From Spirochaetales bacterium (lineage in GTDB: Bacteria; Spirochaetota; JAAYUW01), in NCBI GenBank assembly GCA_012797605.1, contig JAAZOT010000056.1, positions 1 through 53,861 on the forward strand: 53,861 nt of DNA. The letters are read 5' to 3'. Within the stretch, counting starts at the first letter, position 1. Each line of letters opens with the position of its first letter. The translations under genes were made by a program, and so were the position numbers. This document shows, one piece after another, positions 26,570 through 36,000 of the stretch. The notes below the pieces were generated by a model. The model searched no databases, was not told where the DNA came from, and worked only from the letters and a program-made list of their open reading frames with translations.

Positions 26570-27529
26570 TTATAATGAATATTCAAAAGTCATAACTGTA
26601 ATATACTGGTCTGAAATATCTGGAAGTATACTTAACTGTTTACTTTCTATTTTGCTAAGATTTATATGACCATTTTCAACATTATAATAGTAATTCATGT
26701 CTGTAAGAATTTTACTATATGAATCAAGTATCTTCATTGAAGTTATCCTGTTTAATTTACTATCTACAACAATGGAAACGGAAGACTTTTCTATTGTCTT
26801 TGAAAACTGATAAAGATTATCTGAGATCTTTATTGGCATACCAAAAACAGTTATAAATTGATCTACTATATTTTCATAGCTCAAATTTTTATTATTTAAA
26901 CTTTTATCAAGATTCTGCATAATCCCTTGTATTAAAAGTTTCTTTTCACTTTTATTATTAAATATCTTCTTTGAATTTTCAACCTGATAAATATTACCAT
27001 TTTCTATTATATAATTTGTTGTTCCATTTTCATCAGTTAATGTTATATTTGTAATTTCATCTACCTTTTCTATTTCAATAATTGTCTCTTGTTCACTTGT
27101 TCCTTCTTTTGTAGAAACCTGTGTGTGAGTTTTTATTTTTGTCTTATAGTTTCCATCATAAACAAGTTCTGCATATTGGTCTCCTACCATAAGCTTTTCA
27201 GAATATGTAATCTGCTGGTTACTAGTCGAATCTATTGCTGTAACTGAAATATCATAGGTCCTTTTAATCTCTGGTATCTGCCAGCATATCTTATTTGAAT
27301 TATCTGGAAGAGAAATACCATCAATACTCCATTGATAACTCACATCTTTTGTCTTATTTGCTTTAGCAAATATCGTTATCTTTTGTCCAACTGATATTGG
27401 TTGATCTTTTGGATTTTCAATACCAAAAGAGATAATTTTTAACTGACGCAAATTTTCTGTCTCTGTAAATGTACAGGCAAAAATTAAAAGGTATAAAACA
27501 ATAAGTAGGATAAGAACACTTCTTTTCAT
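26570..27529 (-). CDS. Lipoprotein with Ig/PKD-like and LolA-like regions
   Basis: 319 aa. The signal peptide ends LLIFACTF, a usable lipobox. About 30-115 is an Ig/PKD-like beta-sandwich (SVGQKITIFAKAN ... VSYQWSIDGISL ... YDISVTAID). About 120-319 alternates strands in the manner of LolA/LppX-type outer-membrane lipoprotein-sorting folds (ETIIEIEKVDEITNITL, KSSVSIVVDSKLNRITSMKIL). AGGAGG sits seven bases before the ATG. It is the first gene behind the A-tract promoter, and the lipase gene follows after 13 bp. The fold calls are from pattern only; a lipase-associated chaperone or lipid-binding role would fit the neighbourhood but is unproved. Confidence 0.65.
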   Translation of the reverse strand: MKRSVLILLIVLYLLIFACTFTETENLRQLKIISFGIENPKDQPISVGQKITIFAKANKTKDVSYQWSIDGISLPDNSNKICWQIPEIKRTYDISVTAIDSTSNQQITYSEKLMVGDQYAELVYDGNYKTKIKTHTQVSTKEGTSEQETIIEIEKVDEITNITLTDENGTTNYIIENGNIYQVENSKKIFNNKSEKKLLIQGIMQNLDKSLNNKNLSYENIVDQFITVFGMPIKISDNLYQFSKTIEKSSVSIVVDSKLNRITSMKILDSYSKILTDMNYYYNVENGHINLSKIESKQLSILPDISDQYITVMTFEYSL

Positions 27530-27573
27530 ATCTTCCTCCTATAAAATTTAATTATGTTTAAAGATAACTAATA

Positions 27574-27601
27574 ATTATATTATTTTTTTTTTTTTTGTCA
27601 A
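27574..27601 (-). promoter_or_regulatory. Consensus promoter with poly(A) spacer driving the exported cassette
   Basis: On the minus strand: TTGACA (27596-27601), 16-bp spacer, TATAAT (27574-27579), both perfect. The spacer is almost entirely a run of A (14 T in a row on the plus strand, 27583-27596, one of them inside the -35). It lies 44 bp before the lipoprotein start. A-tract length changes by slippage would alter -35/-10 spacing. Confidence 0.85.
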
Positions 27602-27841
27602 GTTATTTGTTTTAAATTTTGGATAAATTTAATGATTTTAATATTTGTCAAATATTATGTTTAACTTACTACTAAATATATTTAAAGTAATTCAAAAAAA
27701 GGAAAAATTTTCACTGATTAAGAGATATTTAGATATTGCATATGTGGATATTACTTATGAAATAAAGAAAACAAAGAAATTGCAATTAATATGAATTATA
27801 AATTTGAAATAATATAAATTAAAAAAAATTAAATATAAAGT
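27602..27841. other. AT-rich spacer without recognised gene
   Basis: Between the cassette promoter and the end of sppA. No ORF with a ribosome site, no RNA fold and no hairpin was seen. It separates two minus-strand units and could hold upstream regulator sites for the A-tract promoter. Confidence 0.6.
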
Positions 27842-29428
27842 TTAAATATAAAAATCAGTCAAAAAGATTTCAGGATACATTGCAAGTATCTTATAGTTGT
27901 TTCTTTTTATATAATTTTCAATATTTAGTAGATTTACGATGCTTCTTTCAAATGATAAATCTTCCTTTGGAGAAATAAGTTTACTTATAAAAGAAACTTT
28001 TCTTTTTGGATAAAATTCGACAGAAAGATTTTTAGTCTTATGCTTTTCTTTTAAGTAATCTAAAGCACTATGCAAATCCCCTATCTCATCAGCAAGACCT
28101 ATTTTTATAGCATCTATTCCAGCCCAAATTCTACCCTGAGCAACTTCATCTATTTGCTCAACCGTTTTATTTCTGTTTTTAGCGACATTTGATAAAAAAC
28201 CATTGTAAATATTCTCAATCAAGGAATCCAGTAACTTTAGTTCTTCCTCTGTTTTTTTTCTTGTCGTTGTTTCTATGTCAGCATATTCGTGAGTTTTAAG
28301 GGTGGAATGTGTAATACCAAATCTTTCATAGAAGTCCTTCATGTTGAAAAAAACTGAGATTACACCGATGGAGCCAGTGATAGTTGTGTTTTGCGTAAAT
28401 ATCTTTTCTGCAGGAAAAGAGATGTAATAGCCACCAGAACCAGCGACTCCAGATTGAACCACAATAAGATCTTTTTCTTTTTTGAGCTCTAATAAGGCGT
28501 TTGCAATTGCATCAGATGCAGTTGCAGAACCACCCGGGGAATTCACCTTGAAAATCAGGCTTTTTATTCTCTTATTTTTCCTGATCTTTTCAATCTGCTT
28601 TATCATATATCTATCACCAATCTCTTCTCCCAAAGGGCTATTCGCATCATTTTCTCCATCCTTTATTCCTCCATCAAAATAAAGGACTGCCACTTTCCTA
28701 CCTTTACCAAATCTTGATTTTAATTTTTTAAAAGTATACTTATGAATCTTTTCTTCTTTTTCTTTTTTATTTATATACTGTTGAAGATGAGAAATTTCAT
28801 CTATAATTCCAAGCTTTTTAGCCTCTTGAGCCCAGATAATCTTTCCTTCGATATTTTCATTAAAAAATTCTTGTGAAAAATTAAAGGAAGAACAGATTGT
28901 TTTCTTTGCAGTCTCATCAAAGACCTCTAAAATTCTGCTATGAGCAGTCTTTTGAGCTTCATCTATCTTATCCAATCTAAAAATATCTGCCGCACCTTTG
29001 AACTTTCCTCTTCTTATAACATTTGCTTCGATATTAAGTTTTTCTAAAAGATTTTTTAAATAACTAAACTGCCTTTTGAATCCTAAAAAAGCCAATCTCC
29101 CGCATTCTGGCATAATTCTTTTGCTACATGCACCAGAAAGATAAAGAGCTTTTTCATTATAATCACTGGAAAAAAAAATGGTTTTCTTGCCATGAACTGT
29201 CATTCGTTTTAATAGATTATAAATCTGTTCGAGCTGCCCCATCATGCATGAGAATGTTGTATCATATTCTATAAAAACATATTTTATCGACTTATTTTTT
29301 ATAATATTTTCACAAAGAATTGTTAAGTTTGCTATGGTGAACTTCTTAGAATTTATTAAAGGAAATTGTGAGAATATAGTATCTGTATCATAACACTTTC
29401 CTTGTAAAATAATTTTTGTATAAAACAT
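27842..29428 (-). CDS. sppA: Signal peptide peptidase SppA, long type
   Basis: 528 aa with two tandem ClpP-like S49 domains, as in E. coli SppA. The lysine base is in RRGKFKGAADIF (Lys144) and the nucleophile in SGVAGSGGYYIS (Ser331). NSPGGSATASDAI and GSIGVIS are further family motifs. It degrades cleaved signal peptides in the membrane. Unlike E. coli SppA, no N-terminal membrane helix is seen; the protein begins MFYTKIILQGKCYD. AGAGGG precedes the ATG. It has its own promoter. Confidence 0.9.
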   Translation of the reverse strand: MFYTKIILQGKCYDTDTIFSQFPLINSKKFTIANLTILCENIIKNKSIKYVFIEYDTTFSCMMGQLEQIYNLLKRMTVHGKKTIFFSSDYNEKALYLSGACSKRIMPECGRLAFLGFKRQFSYLKNLLEKLNIEANVIRRGKFKGAADIFRLDKIDEAQKTAHSRILEVFDETAKKTICSSFNFSQEFFNENIEGKIIWAQEAKKLGIIDEISHLQQYINKKEKEEKIHKYTFKKLKSRFGKGRKVAVLYFDGGIKDGENDANSPLGEEIGDRYMIKQIEKIRKNKRIKSLIFKVNSPGGSATASDAIANALLELKKEKDLIVVQSGVAGSGGYYISFPAEKIFTQNTTITGSIGVISVFFNMKDFYERFGITHSTLKTHEYADIETTTRKKTEEELKLLDSLIENIYNGFLSNVAKNRNKTVEQIDEVAQGRIWAGIDAIKIGLADEIGDLHSALDYLKEKHKTKNLSVEFYPKRKVSFISKLISPKEDLSFERSIVNLLNIENYIKRNNYKILAMYPEIFLTDFYI

Positions 29429-29462
29429 TTTAATTCCCTCTATAGAAAATTTGACTGTTTAA

Positions 29463-29490
29463 ATAATATAAGCAACGAACCATTTGTCAA
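29463..29490 (-). promoter_or_regulatory. sppA promoter
   Basis: TTGACA (29485-29490), 16-bp spacer, TATTAT (29463-29468) on the minus strand, about 35 bp before the sppA start. Confidence 0.75.
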
Positions 29491-29612
29491 ATTAATTTTA
29501 AGTATAATTAAAAATTAAAACTTAAATTTAGGGGTGATTTTCAATTTAAATTATATCGAAATATAGAAATCATCAATGCGATTTGAGAAAAAAGAGGTAT
29601 GCCATCTTCAAA

Positions 29613-32327
29613 TTATTTTATGTTAAAACCAAGTTCATTAAGAACTCTTAATAGAGAGTCGAAATTTTTGATTCCGCCTTGTGCAAAGTCATCTTTACCT
29701 CCAGCAGAACCTCCGGCTTTCTTAGTTATATTTTGTAGAAAATCTTTAGCCTTAATCTTTGAAGTATAATTTTTTGATACAACACATATAAGAGTTACTG
29801 ATTCATTTTGCTTATTTACAAAAATCGCAACCCCTTCTTTTTCAGCTTTGAACTTATCAGCATACTTTTTAATATCTTCTATAGATTCATTTTCAAATAT
29901 TACAAGATAATGCGGTATTGAGTCAATAAGATTTGCTTTTCCAATTATGGAGTTAAAATTAAAATCAATGACTTTGTTTTTTAGTATCTCATTTTCCTTT
30001 TTCAATTTTTCATAATCTTGTTTCAACTTCAATATTGTTTCTGTTGTTTTACTTTCATCTTTTATCATTAAGATTTCTGTCGTTTCTTTAGCTAACTTTC
30101 TTAAAGAGAATAGATTATTTAAGACACCCCATCCTGTTACTGCTTCAATCCTTCTTGTACCAGCTGCGATTGAGGTTTCCGAAGTTATAACAAATCCGCC
30201 AATAAAACCAGTATTTGGGCTATGAGTTCCTCCACAAAGCTCTAAAGAATATCCAGAGATTTCCACGACTCTTACGATATCTTGATATTTTTCAGTAAAA
30301 AGAGCCTTTGCATTCATTTTTTTTGCTTCATCCAAAGATAAACCATTATGAATAACAACAGGCAAATTTTCCATAATTTTTTCATTCACTTTCTTTTCTA
30401 TCTGATTTATCTGCTCTTCACTTAGGCTTTCATGATGCGGGAAATCAAATCTTAAATAATCCTCAGATACAAAAGAACCAGATTGCTGAACATGAGATCC
30501 AAGAATATCTATTAGTGCTTGATGAAGAAGATGAGTTGCTGTATGATTTCTCATGGTAGAAAATCTTTTTTCAATGTCAACTTTTAGAATAAATCTTAAT
30601 TTTTCAAACTGCTTTCTATCCAAAAGAATATCTTTCCCTTCCTCTAAGATGCAAAGATGAAGAGGACCTTTCTTAGTCTTAAAAACATTTTCAACTTTTA
30701 GTATGATATCTGCATTAGTCTTTAATATATCAGTCGCTTCACTTTTGATATTTTCTTTTAAATTATTAAATTCTTCATCATTGAACCCAAAGATATAACC
30801 AGAGTCCGAAACTTGTCCGCCACTTTCGGCATAAAATGGGGTTTTTTTGAAAAACAAAAGAACCTTATCACCATCAAAAGTATATGAAAGTAATGAAGAC
30901 TCTATGCAGAGCTTCTCTCTATCATATTCATATCCGACAAATTCAGAATCTGCCTTTTCGATTATATACCAACCCTCTTGATCAATTAAAGAAAAATCAT
31001 ATTGAGTCTTCACTGTTCTCGATTTTTCTCTTTGTTTTTCCATCAAAGATTCAAAACCTTTTTCATCTAGATTTATTCCATTTTCTTCGCACATTAGTTT
31101 CGTTAAATCTAAAGGGAAACCATAGGTATCATGTAAAGTAAAAACAGTTTCAGCATCAAGCACATTTTTCCCTTCTGCCTTAATCTTAGAAAGTTGTTCA
31201 TTGAAAAGCTCGAGTCCTTTATCCAAAGTTCTGTTGAACTTCTCCTCTTCGGCTTTTATTATATCCATTACAACCTTTTCTTTGACTCTAATCTCTTTAT
31301 AATATTCTCCCATCTTTGATGTCACTGCTGGAACTAGTTGATATAAAAATGGTTTTTTCATATTGAGATATCTTGATTGCCTTGCTGCTCTTCTAAGAAT
31401 TCTTCTGACTACGAACCCCCTTCCTTCATTGGATGGGTAAGCTCCGTCAGTAATTGCAAAAGTAAGCATCCTTATATGATCACATATTATCTGAAAAGGA
31501 ATCTTTTTTTCTTCAAAAGAAAATCCGGTTATTTCTGTAAGTTTCTTTATTATTGGTTCAAATAGATCTGTTTCATAGTTTGATGTTACATTTTGAACTA
31601 TAGCAAGTATCCTTTCTAATCCCATCCCCGTATCCACTGATTTAAAAGGAAGAGGTGTTAACTTGCCATTTGAATCCCTATTATATTGCATGAAAACATG
31701 ATTCCATACCTCTAAAAATCTATCACATCCACAAGTTACTGAGCAATCTGGTTTACCACATCCAACACCTGGTCCTTGATCGTAATATATCTCACTGCAT
31801 GGACCGCATGGCCCAGTTTCTCCCATGGACCAGAAATTTTCTTCGTCTCCTTTTTCTATATCGCCAAGTCTATATATTCTTTCTTCCGGAACACCTATTT
31901 CCTTTGCCCATATATCATAACTTTCATCATCATCTTTGTAAACTGAGACATATAATTTTGAAGGATCTAATTTTAGCACATTTACTAAAAAATCCCATCC
32001 CCACTTTAATGATTCTCTTTTATAATAATCTCCAAATGACCAGTTACCTAACATCTCAAAAAAAGTGTGGTGTCTTCCATCTCTTCCAACCTCTTCAAGA
32101 TCATTGTGCTTACCTGAAACCCTTATGCACTTTTGGGCACTTGCTGCTCTTTTTAATTCACTTTTTATCTCACCTAAAAAGATCTTCTTAAACTGATTCA
32201 TACCAGCATTGGTAAACAGTAATGTGGGATCATCATATGGAACAACAGGTGAAGATTCATAAATTTTATGATCCAGTTTTTTGAAATAATCTAAAAACAT
32301 ATTTCTAAGTTCATTGGAAGATATCAT
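29613..32327 (-). CDS. alaS: Alanyl-tRNA synthetase
   Basis: 904 aa from the ATG at 32327, which GAGGTG precedes by six bases; the track's GTG is part of that ribosome site. The class II catalytic core opens with NELRNMFLDYF, with motif 1 and 2 regions SSPVVPYDDPTLLFTNAGMNQFK and FFEMLGNWSFGDYYKRE. The editing domain has HTATHLLHQAL and CGGTHSPNTG (zinc-binding His/Cys set), and the C-Ala domain ends GGSAGGKDDFAQGG. The core has a Cys-rich insert (GVGCGKPDCSVTCGCDRFLE) seen in some bacterial AlaRS. It charges tRNA-Ala. recX lies immediately upstream. Confidence 0.98.
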   Translation of the reverse strand: MISSNELRNMFLDYFKKLDHKIYESSPVVPYDDPTLLFTNAGMNQFKKIFLGEIKSELKRAASAQKCIRVSGKHNDLEEVGRDGRHHTFFEMLGNWSFGDYYKRESLKWGWDFLVNVLKLDPSKLYVSVYKDDDESYDIWAKEIGVPEERIYRLGDIEKGDEENFWSMGETGPCGPCSEIYYDQGPGVGCGKPDCSVTCGCDRFLEVWNHVFMQYNRDSNGKLTPLPFKSVDTGMGLERILAIVQNVTSNYETDLFEPIIKKLTEITGFSFEEKKIPFQIICDHIRMLTFAITDGAYPSNEGRGFVVRRILRRAARQSRYLNMKKPFLYQLVPAVTSKMGEYYKEIRVKEKVVMDIIKAEEEKFNRTLDKGLELFNEQLSKIKAEGKNVLDAETVFTLHDTYGFPLDLTKLMCEENGINLDEKGFESLMEKQREKSRTVKTQYDFSLIDQEGWYIIEKADSEFVGYEYDREKLCIESSLLSYTFDGDKVLLFFKKTPFYAESGGQVSDSGYIFGFNDEEFNNLKENIKSEATDILKTNADIILKVENVFKTKKGPLHLCILEEGKDILLDRKQFEKLRFILKVDIEKRFSTMRNHTATHLLHQALIDILGSHVQQSGSFVSEDYLRFDFPHHESLSEEQINQIEKKVNEKIMENLPVVIHNGLSLDEAKKMNAKALFTEKYQDIVRVVEISGYSLELCGGTHSPNTGFIGGFVITSETSIAAGTRRIEAVTGWGVLNNLFSLRKLAKETTEILMIKDESKTTETILKLKQDYEKLKKENEILKNKVIDFNFNSIIGKANLIDSIPHYLVIFENESIEDIKKYADKFKAEKEGVAIFVNKQNESVTLICVVSKNYTSKIKAKDFLQNITKKAGGSAGGKDDFAQGGIKNFDSLLRVLNELGFNIK

Positions 32328-32402
32328 ATAATACACCTCGAATATAATTTTTTAATCAAATTTTCTGTTAATTATCATAAAATGAAGAAATTGCAGCTTA
32401 AA

Positions 32403-33011
32403 TTAGTTCTCTATTTCTGAAATAAATCTATTAAAAGCTTCAACAAATGCAGAATACGGAAATCCTCTAGATCTAATAAAAAATAAAGCTCTATCTTTAT
32501 TTTTTATCTTTTTCTTTTTTAATAGTTTATATACTATTTCAATTTCATCCTCGGTAGGATATATTTTATTCATCTTTTGGTTTATTTGGTCCACTTTATC
32601 TTTTCCTAAAACCAATATCAACTTTTGAATTATAAAAAAACGAGAAAAAAGATGATTTTCTTTATAGTATGAAATACTATTTTCTATAAGTCTTTCATCA
32701 TTAACAATTCTTTTATCTTTTAAAAATTCGATTCCATAAGTTATTTCTAATTCATTAAAACCTTTTTCTTTTAAGTATTCGATCAACTGTTTTTCACTAT
32801 ATGATTTATATTTTAATCTTTTCAATAAAGTTAAAACTACTTCTTTTTTCCTTACTTCTTCATATATCTTTTTAAATCTATCATCATCAATCTCACCAAT
32901 AGAAATTTGTTCTTTTTTTATTATTTTATCGGATAATACATAGGATGTTTGATTTTCATCCATCAAAGTTGAATAACCTTTTTTATATGGAATAATAGAT
33001 ATTATTTTCAT
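32403..33011 (-). CDS. recX: RecX-family regulator of RecA
   Basis: 202 aa. Three-helix RecX repeats are visible: LLKRLKYKSYSEKQLIEYLKEKGFNELEITYGIEFLKDKRIVNDERLIENSISYY, then a second (FSRFFIIQKLILVLGKDKVDQI) and third (EIEIVYKLLKKKKIKNKDRALFFIRSRGFPYSAFVEAF). RecX binds the RecA filament and limits its activity. The order recX-alaS is familiar from recA-recX-alaS clusters, but here recA is absent and a hybrid kinase lies upstream. There is no clear Shine-Dalgarno before the ATG. Confidence 0.85.
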   Translation of the reverse strand: MKIISIIPYKKGYSTLMDENQTSYVLSDKIIKKEQISIGEIDDDRFKKIYEEVRKKEVVLTLLKRLKYKSYSEKQLIEYLKEKGFNELEITYGIEFLKDKRIVNDERLIENSISYYKENHLFSRFFIIQKLILVLGKDKVDQINQKMNKIYPTEDEIEIVYKLLKKKKIKNKDRALFFIRSRGFPYSAFVEAFNRFISEIEN

Positions 33012-33026
33012 AACATAAAGTTAATA

Positions 33027-36000
33027 CTAAATTTCATTTTGTAAACTTAAAATAATTTTAAGAAGATCATCCATTAAAAATGGTTTTTGAATAGCTCTAT
33101 TAAAGCCGTATTTCTCAGGAAAACCTAATATTGGATCGTCAAAATATCCTGAAGATACTATTGCTAAAACCTCTTTATCTTTTTCTCTAATTTTTTCTAT
33201 GACTTCTCTTCCTCCTAAACCAGATTGAATAGTCAAATCAAGGATCAATAGATCATACTTTTCATTTTTTTCTATACTATTATAGAATAATTCAAGTGCT
33301 TTTTCTCCACTTTGAGCTTCATCAACTAGAAATCCTTTTTTAGTTAAGTATTTTGAAATTGTTTTTAATATTGATAATTCATCATCTAGCACTAAAATCC
33401 TTTTTATTTGTCTCATAGTCAAATCCTTTTGGTAAAACTTTTCCAGATCTAAATGATTTTGAGTAATGTTTTGTGAGTTTATAAAATCTGCTTCATTATC
33501 AACTTTTCTTTCTTTTTGAATTTCAAGTTCATCTTTTTTTGTTAAACAATCTATATTTTGTTTCCTTTTATTATTGCATGCAGGAAGATATATAATAAAT
33601 TGGGTTCCTTTATTCACTTCTGAAATTACCTCAATAAAACCACCATGCTGCTTTATTATTGAATAACATACCGAAAGACCAAGTCCTGTTCCACCTTTTT
33701 TAGTAGTAAAAAATGGATCAAATATTTTTTTAATATTTTCAGAAGAAATACCCTCTCCTTCGTCTTTGATACTTATAAAAATATAATCCCTTTCTTTAAA
33801 TTCTTTTTCATATTTATTATTAACAAGATTTTTATCATCACTATAAATATTTTTAGCTTCTACAAAAATTTTCCCAGGTTTTTTCATTGCTTGTCTTGCA
33901 TTAATGATCATATTTTCAATAACCTGAGAAATCATATTCTTGTCACATAAAACTGGATTCAAATCTTTATCAATATCAAATATTGGTTCTATATTTGAAC
34001 CAGCTAAGGCAAAGTTAGTAGTTTTATATATAATATCATTTAAATTTTCTTCATTTAATATTGGTTTTCCACCTTTAGAAAAAGTAAGTAACTGATTTGC
34101 CAAGGCTTTTGCTCTTTCCAAAGTATTTAATGCTAATAAAAGATTTTTTTTTGAGTCTTCTATAGAAGATTCATTTATAGCTAGATTAATAAAACCATAT
34201 ATACCGCCAAGCAAGTTGTTAAAATCATGAGCAATACCTGCTGCAAGTGTTGATAGTGATTCCAACTTACTAGCTCTATTTGCTTCTAAAAGTAATTTTA
34301 CCTTTTCAGTAACATCTCTAAAAACAAGGACAACCCCAACTAATTCTTTTTCAGTATTAATAATAGGGGCAGCGCTATCCTCTATCATATACCTTTCATC
34401 ATTTTTAGAAATTAAAATAGTATTATATGCTATACTTTTTACTTGAAGAGTTTTTATTACTTCGATTATTGGATTTTCAACTTTTAGACCTGTTTTTTCA
34501 TTAGTTATATTGAATATATCTGAAATTTTTCTCCCTATCGCTTCTTTCTCATCATAACCAGTTAATTTCTGTGCCACTTTATTTAATAATATCACATTTT
34601 CTTCTTTATCAGTTGCAATGACACCATCTGCTATGCTGTCTATTATGACTTTCAGCTTTTCTTTCTCTTCGTTTATAGATTTTTCTTTATCTTTTAAGTC
34701 AGTAATATCCTCATAAGTTCCTAAAACACCTATTACATTTTTATCTTCATCAAAAATAGGTACCTTATTGGATCTTAAATTCAACTTAACCCCATCAGAT
34801 CTTATCATTGTTTCTTCAAAAGACAAAAGAGCTTTTCCTGTTTCTATTATGTATCTATCATCATCAAGACATTTTTCAGCTTCAGTTTTATTAAAGAGAT
34901 CTAAGGAAGTTTTCCCTACTATCATTTGAGGATCATTTACTTCTGCATCTTTAGCGAAAAGAGTATTGCATCCTAAATATCTTAAATCTTTATCTTTCCA
35001 AAAGACTCTAACAGGTATATTTTTTAATATTGTATCCAAAAATCTATTGTTTTCTTTTAATTTTTGTTCTATCTCTTTTGATTTTGTTATATCTGCATGA
35101 ATTCCAAACATTAATAGAGGATTCCCTTTTTCATCGCGACTAATTAATTTACCTTTATCTAAAATCCAGATCCAATTTCCATTTTTATGCCTCATTCTTA
35201 TTTCGCATTCATAAAATTCTGTTTGACCGTTGTAATGTTTTTCAAGTTCCATGTATGTTTTTTTTACATCTTCAGGATTTGTTAAACTTTCCCAAGTTTT
35301 TAATGAAACAGGTTGAAGTTCTTTTAATTCGTATCCAAGTAATTTTGCCCATGTTTCATTATAAATGGTCTGTCCAGTTTGAATGTTCCAGATCCATGTA
35401 CCTAGATTCGCAGCATCAATAAGATTTTGAAGTTGTTCTTTTGATTCTTTTATTTGATTTTCAGCATTTTTAAGTTCGGTCATATCATTAAAAGAAAGTA
35501 AAATCGAATTTACCCCATTTATAATAAGATTATTGAAAAATCCATAAAACCATCTTGTTTTTTTATTCTTTGTTTTTATTTTTAATGTAAAGACATTGTT
35601 TTTTCTACTGAAAGACTTATTTAAATGATCTTTTATTTGTTCTTTGAAATCATCATCGACTAAATCCATTAATTCCATCTTAAAAAGCTCATGTAACTTG
35701 TAACCAGTCGTTTTTATAAATTGTGGATTTGCGTAGATAAATCTATCTTTTTGATATAATGCGATATTTAGTAGATTAGATTCTACTAGATTCTTAAAAA
35801 GTTGTTGTGATTCATAAAGTTCAAGTTCAGATTTCTTTTTATCGGTAATGTCGATATGAACTCCATATATCAAAAGTGGTTTCCCATCTTTAGTCCAATA
35901 TAAAACTTTACCTTTGTCTTCAATCCATCTATAACTACCATCTTTATGTTTCATCCTGATTTCACAGTTATAGAGCAGTATCTCATTATTTATATGTTTT

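Noticed and set aside
30884-32191. Plus-strand ORFs opposite alaS
   Set aside because: They are antisense shadows of the strongly conserved synthetase, with no ribosome sites and no recognisable sequence.
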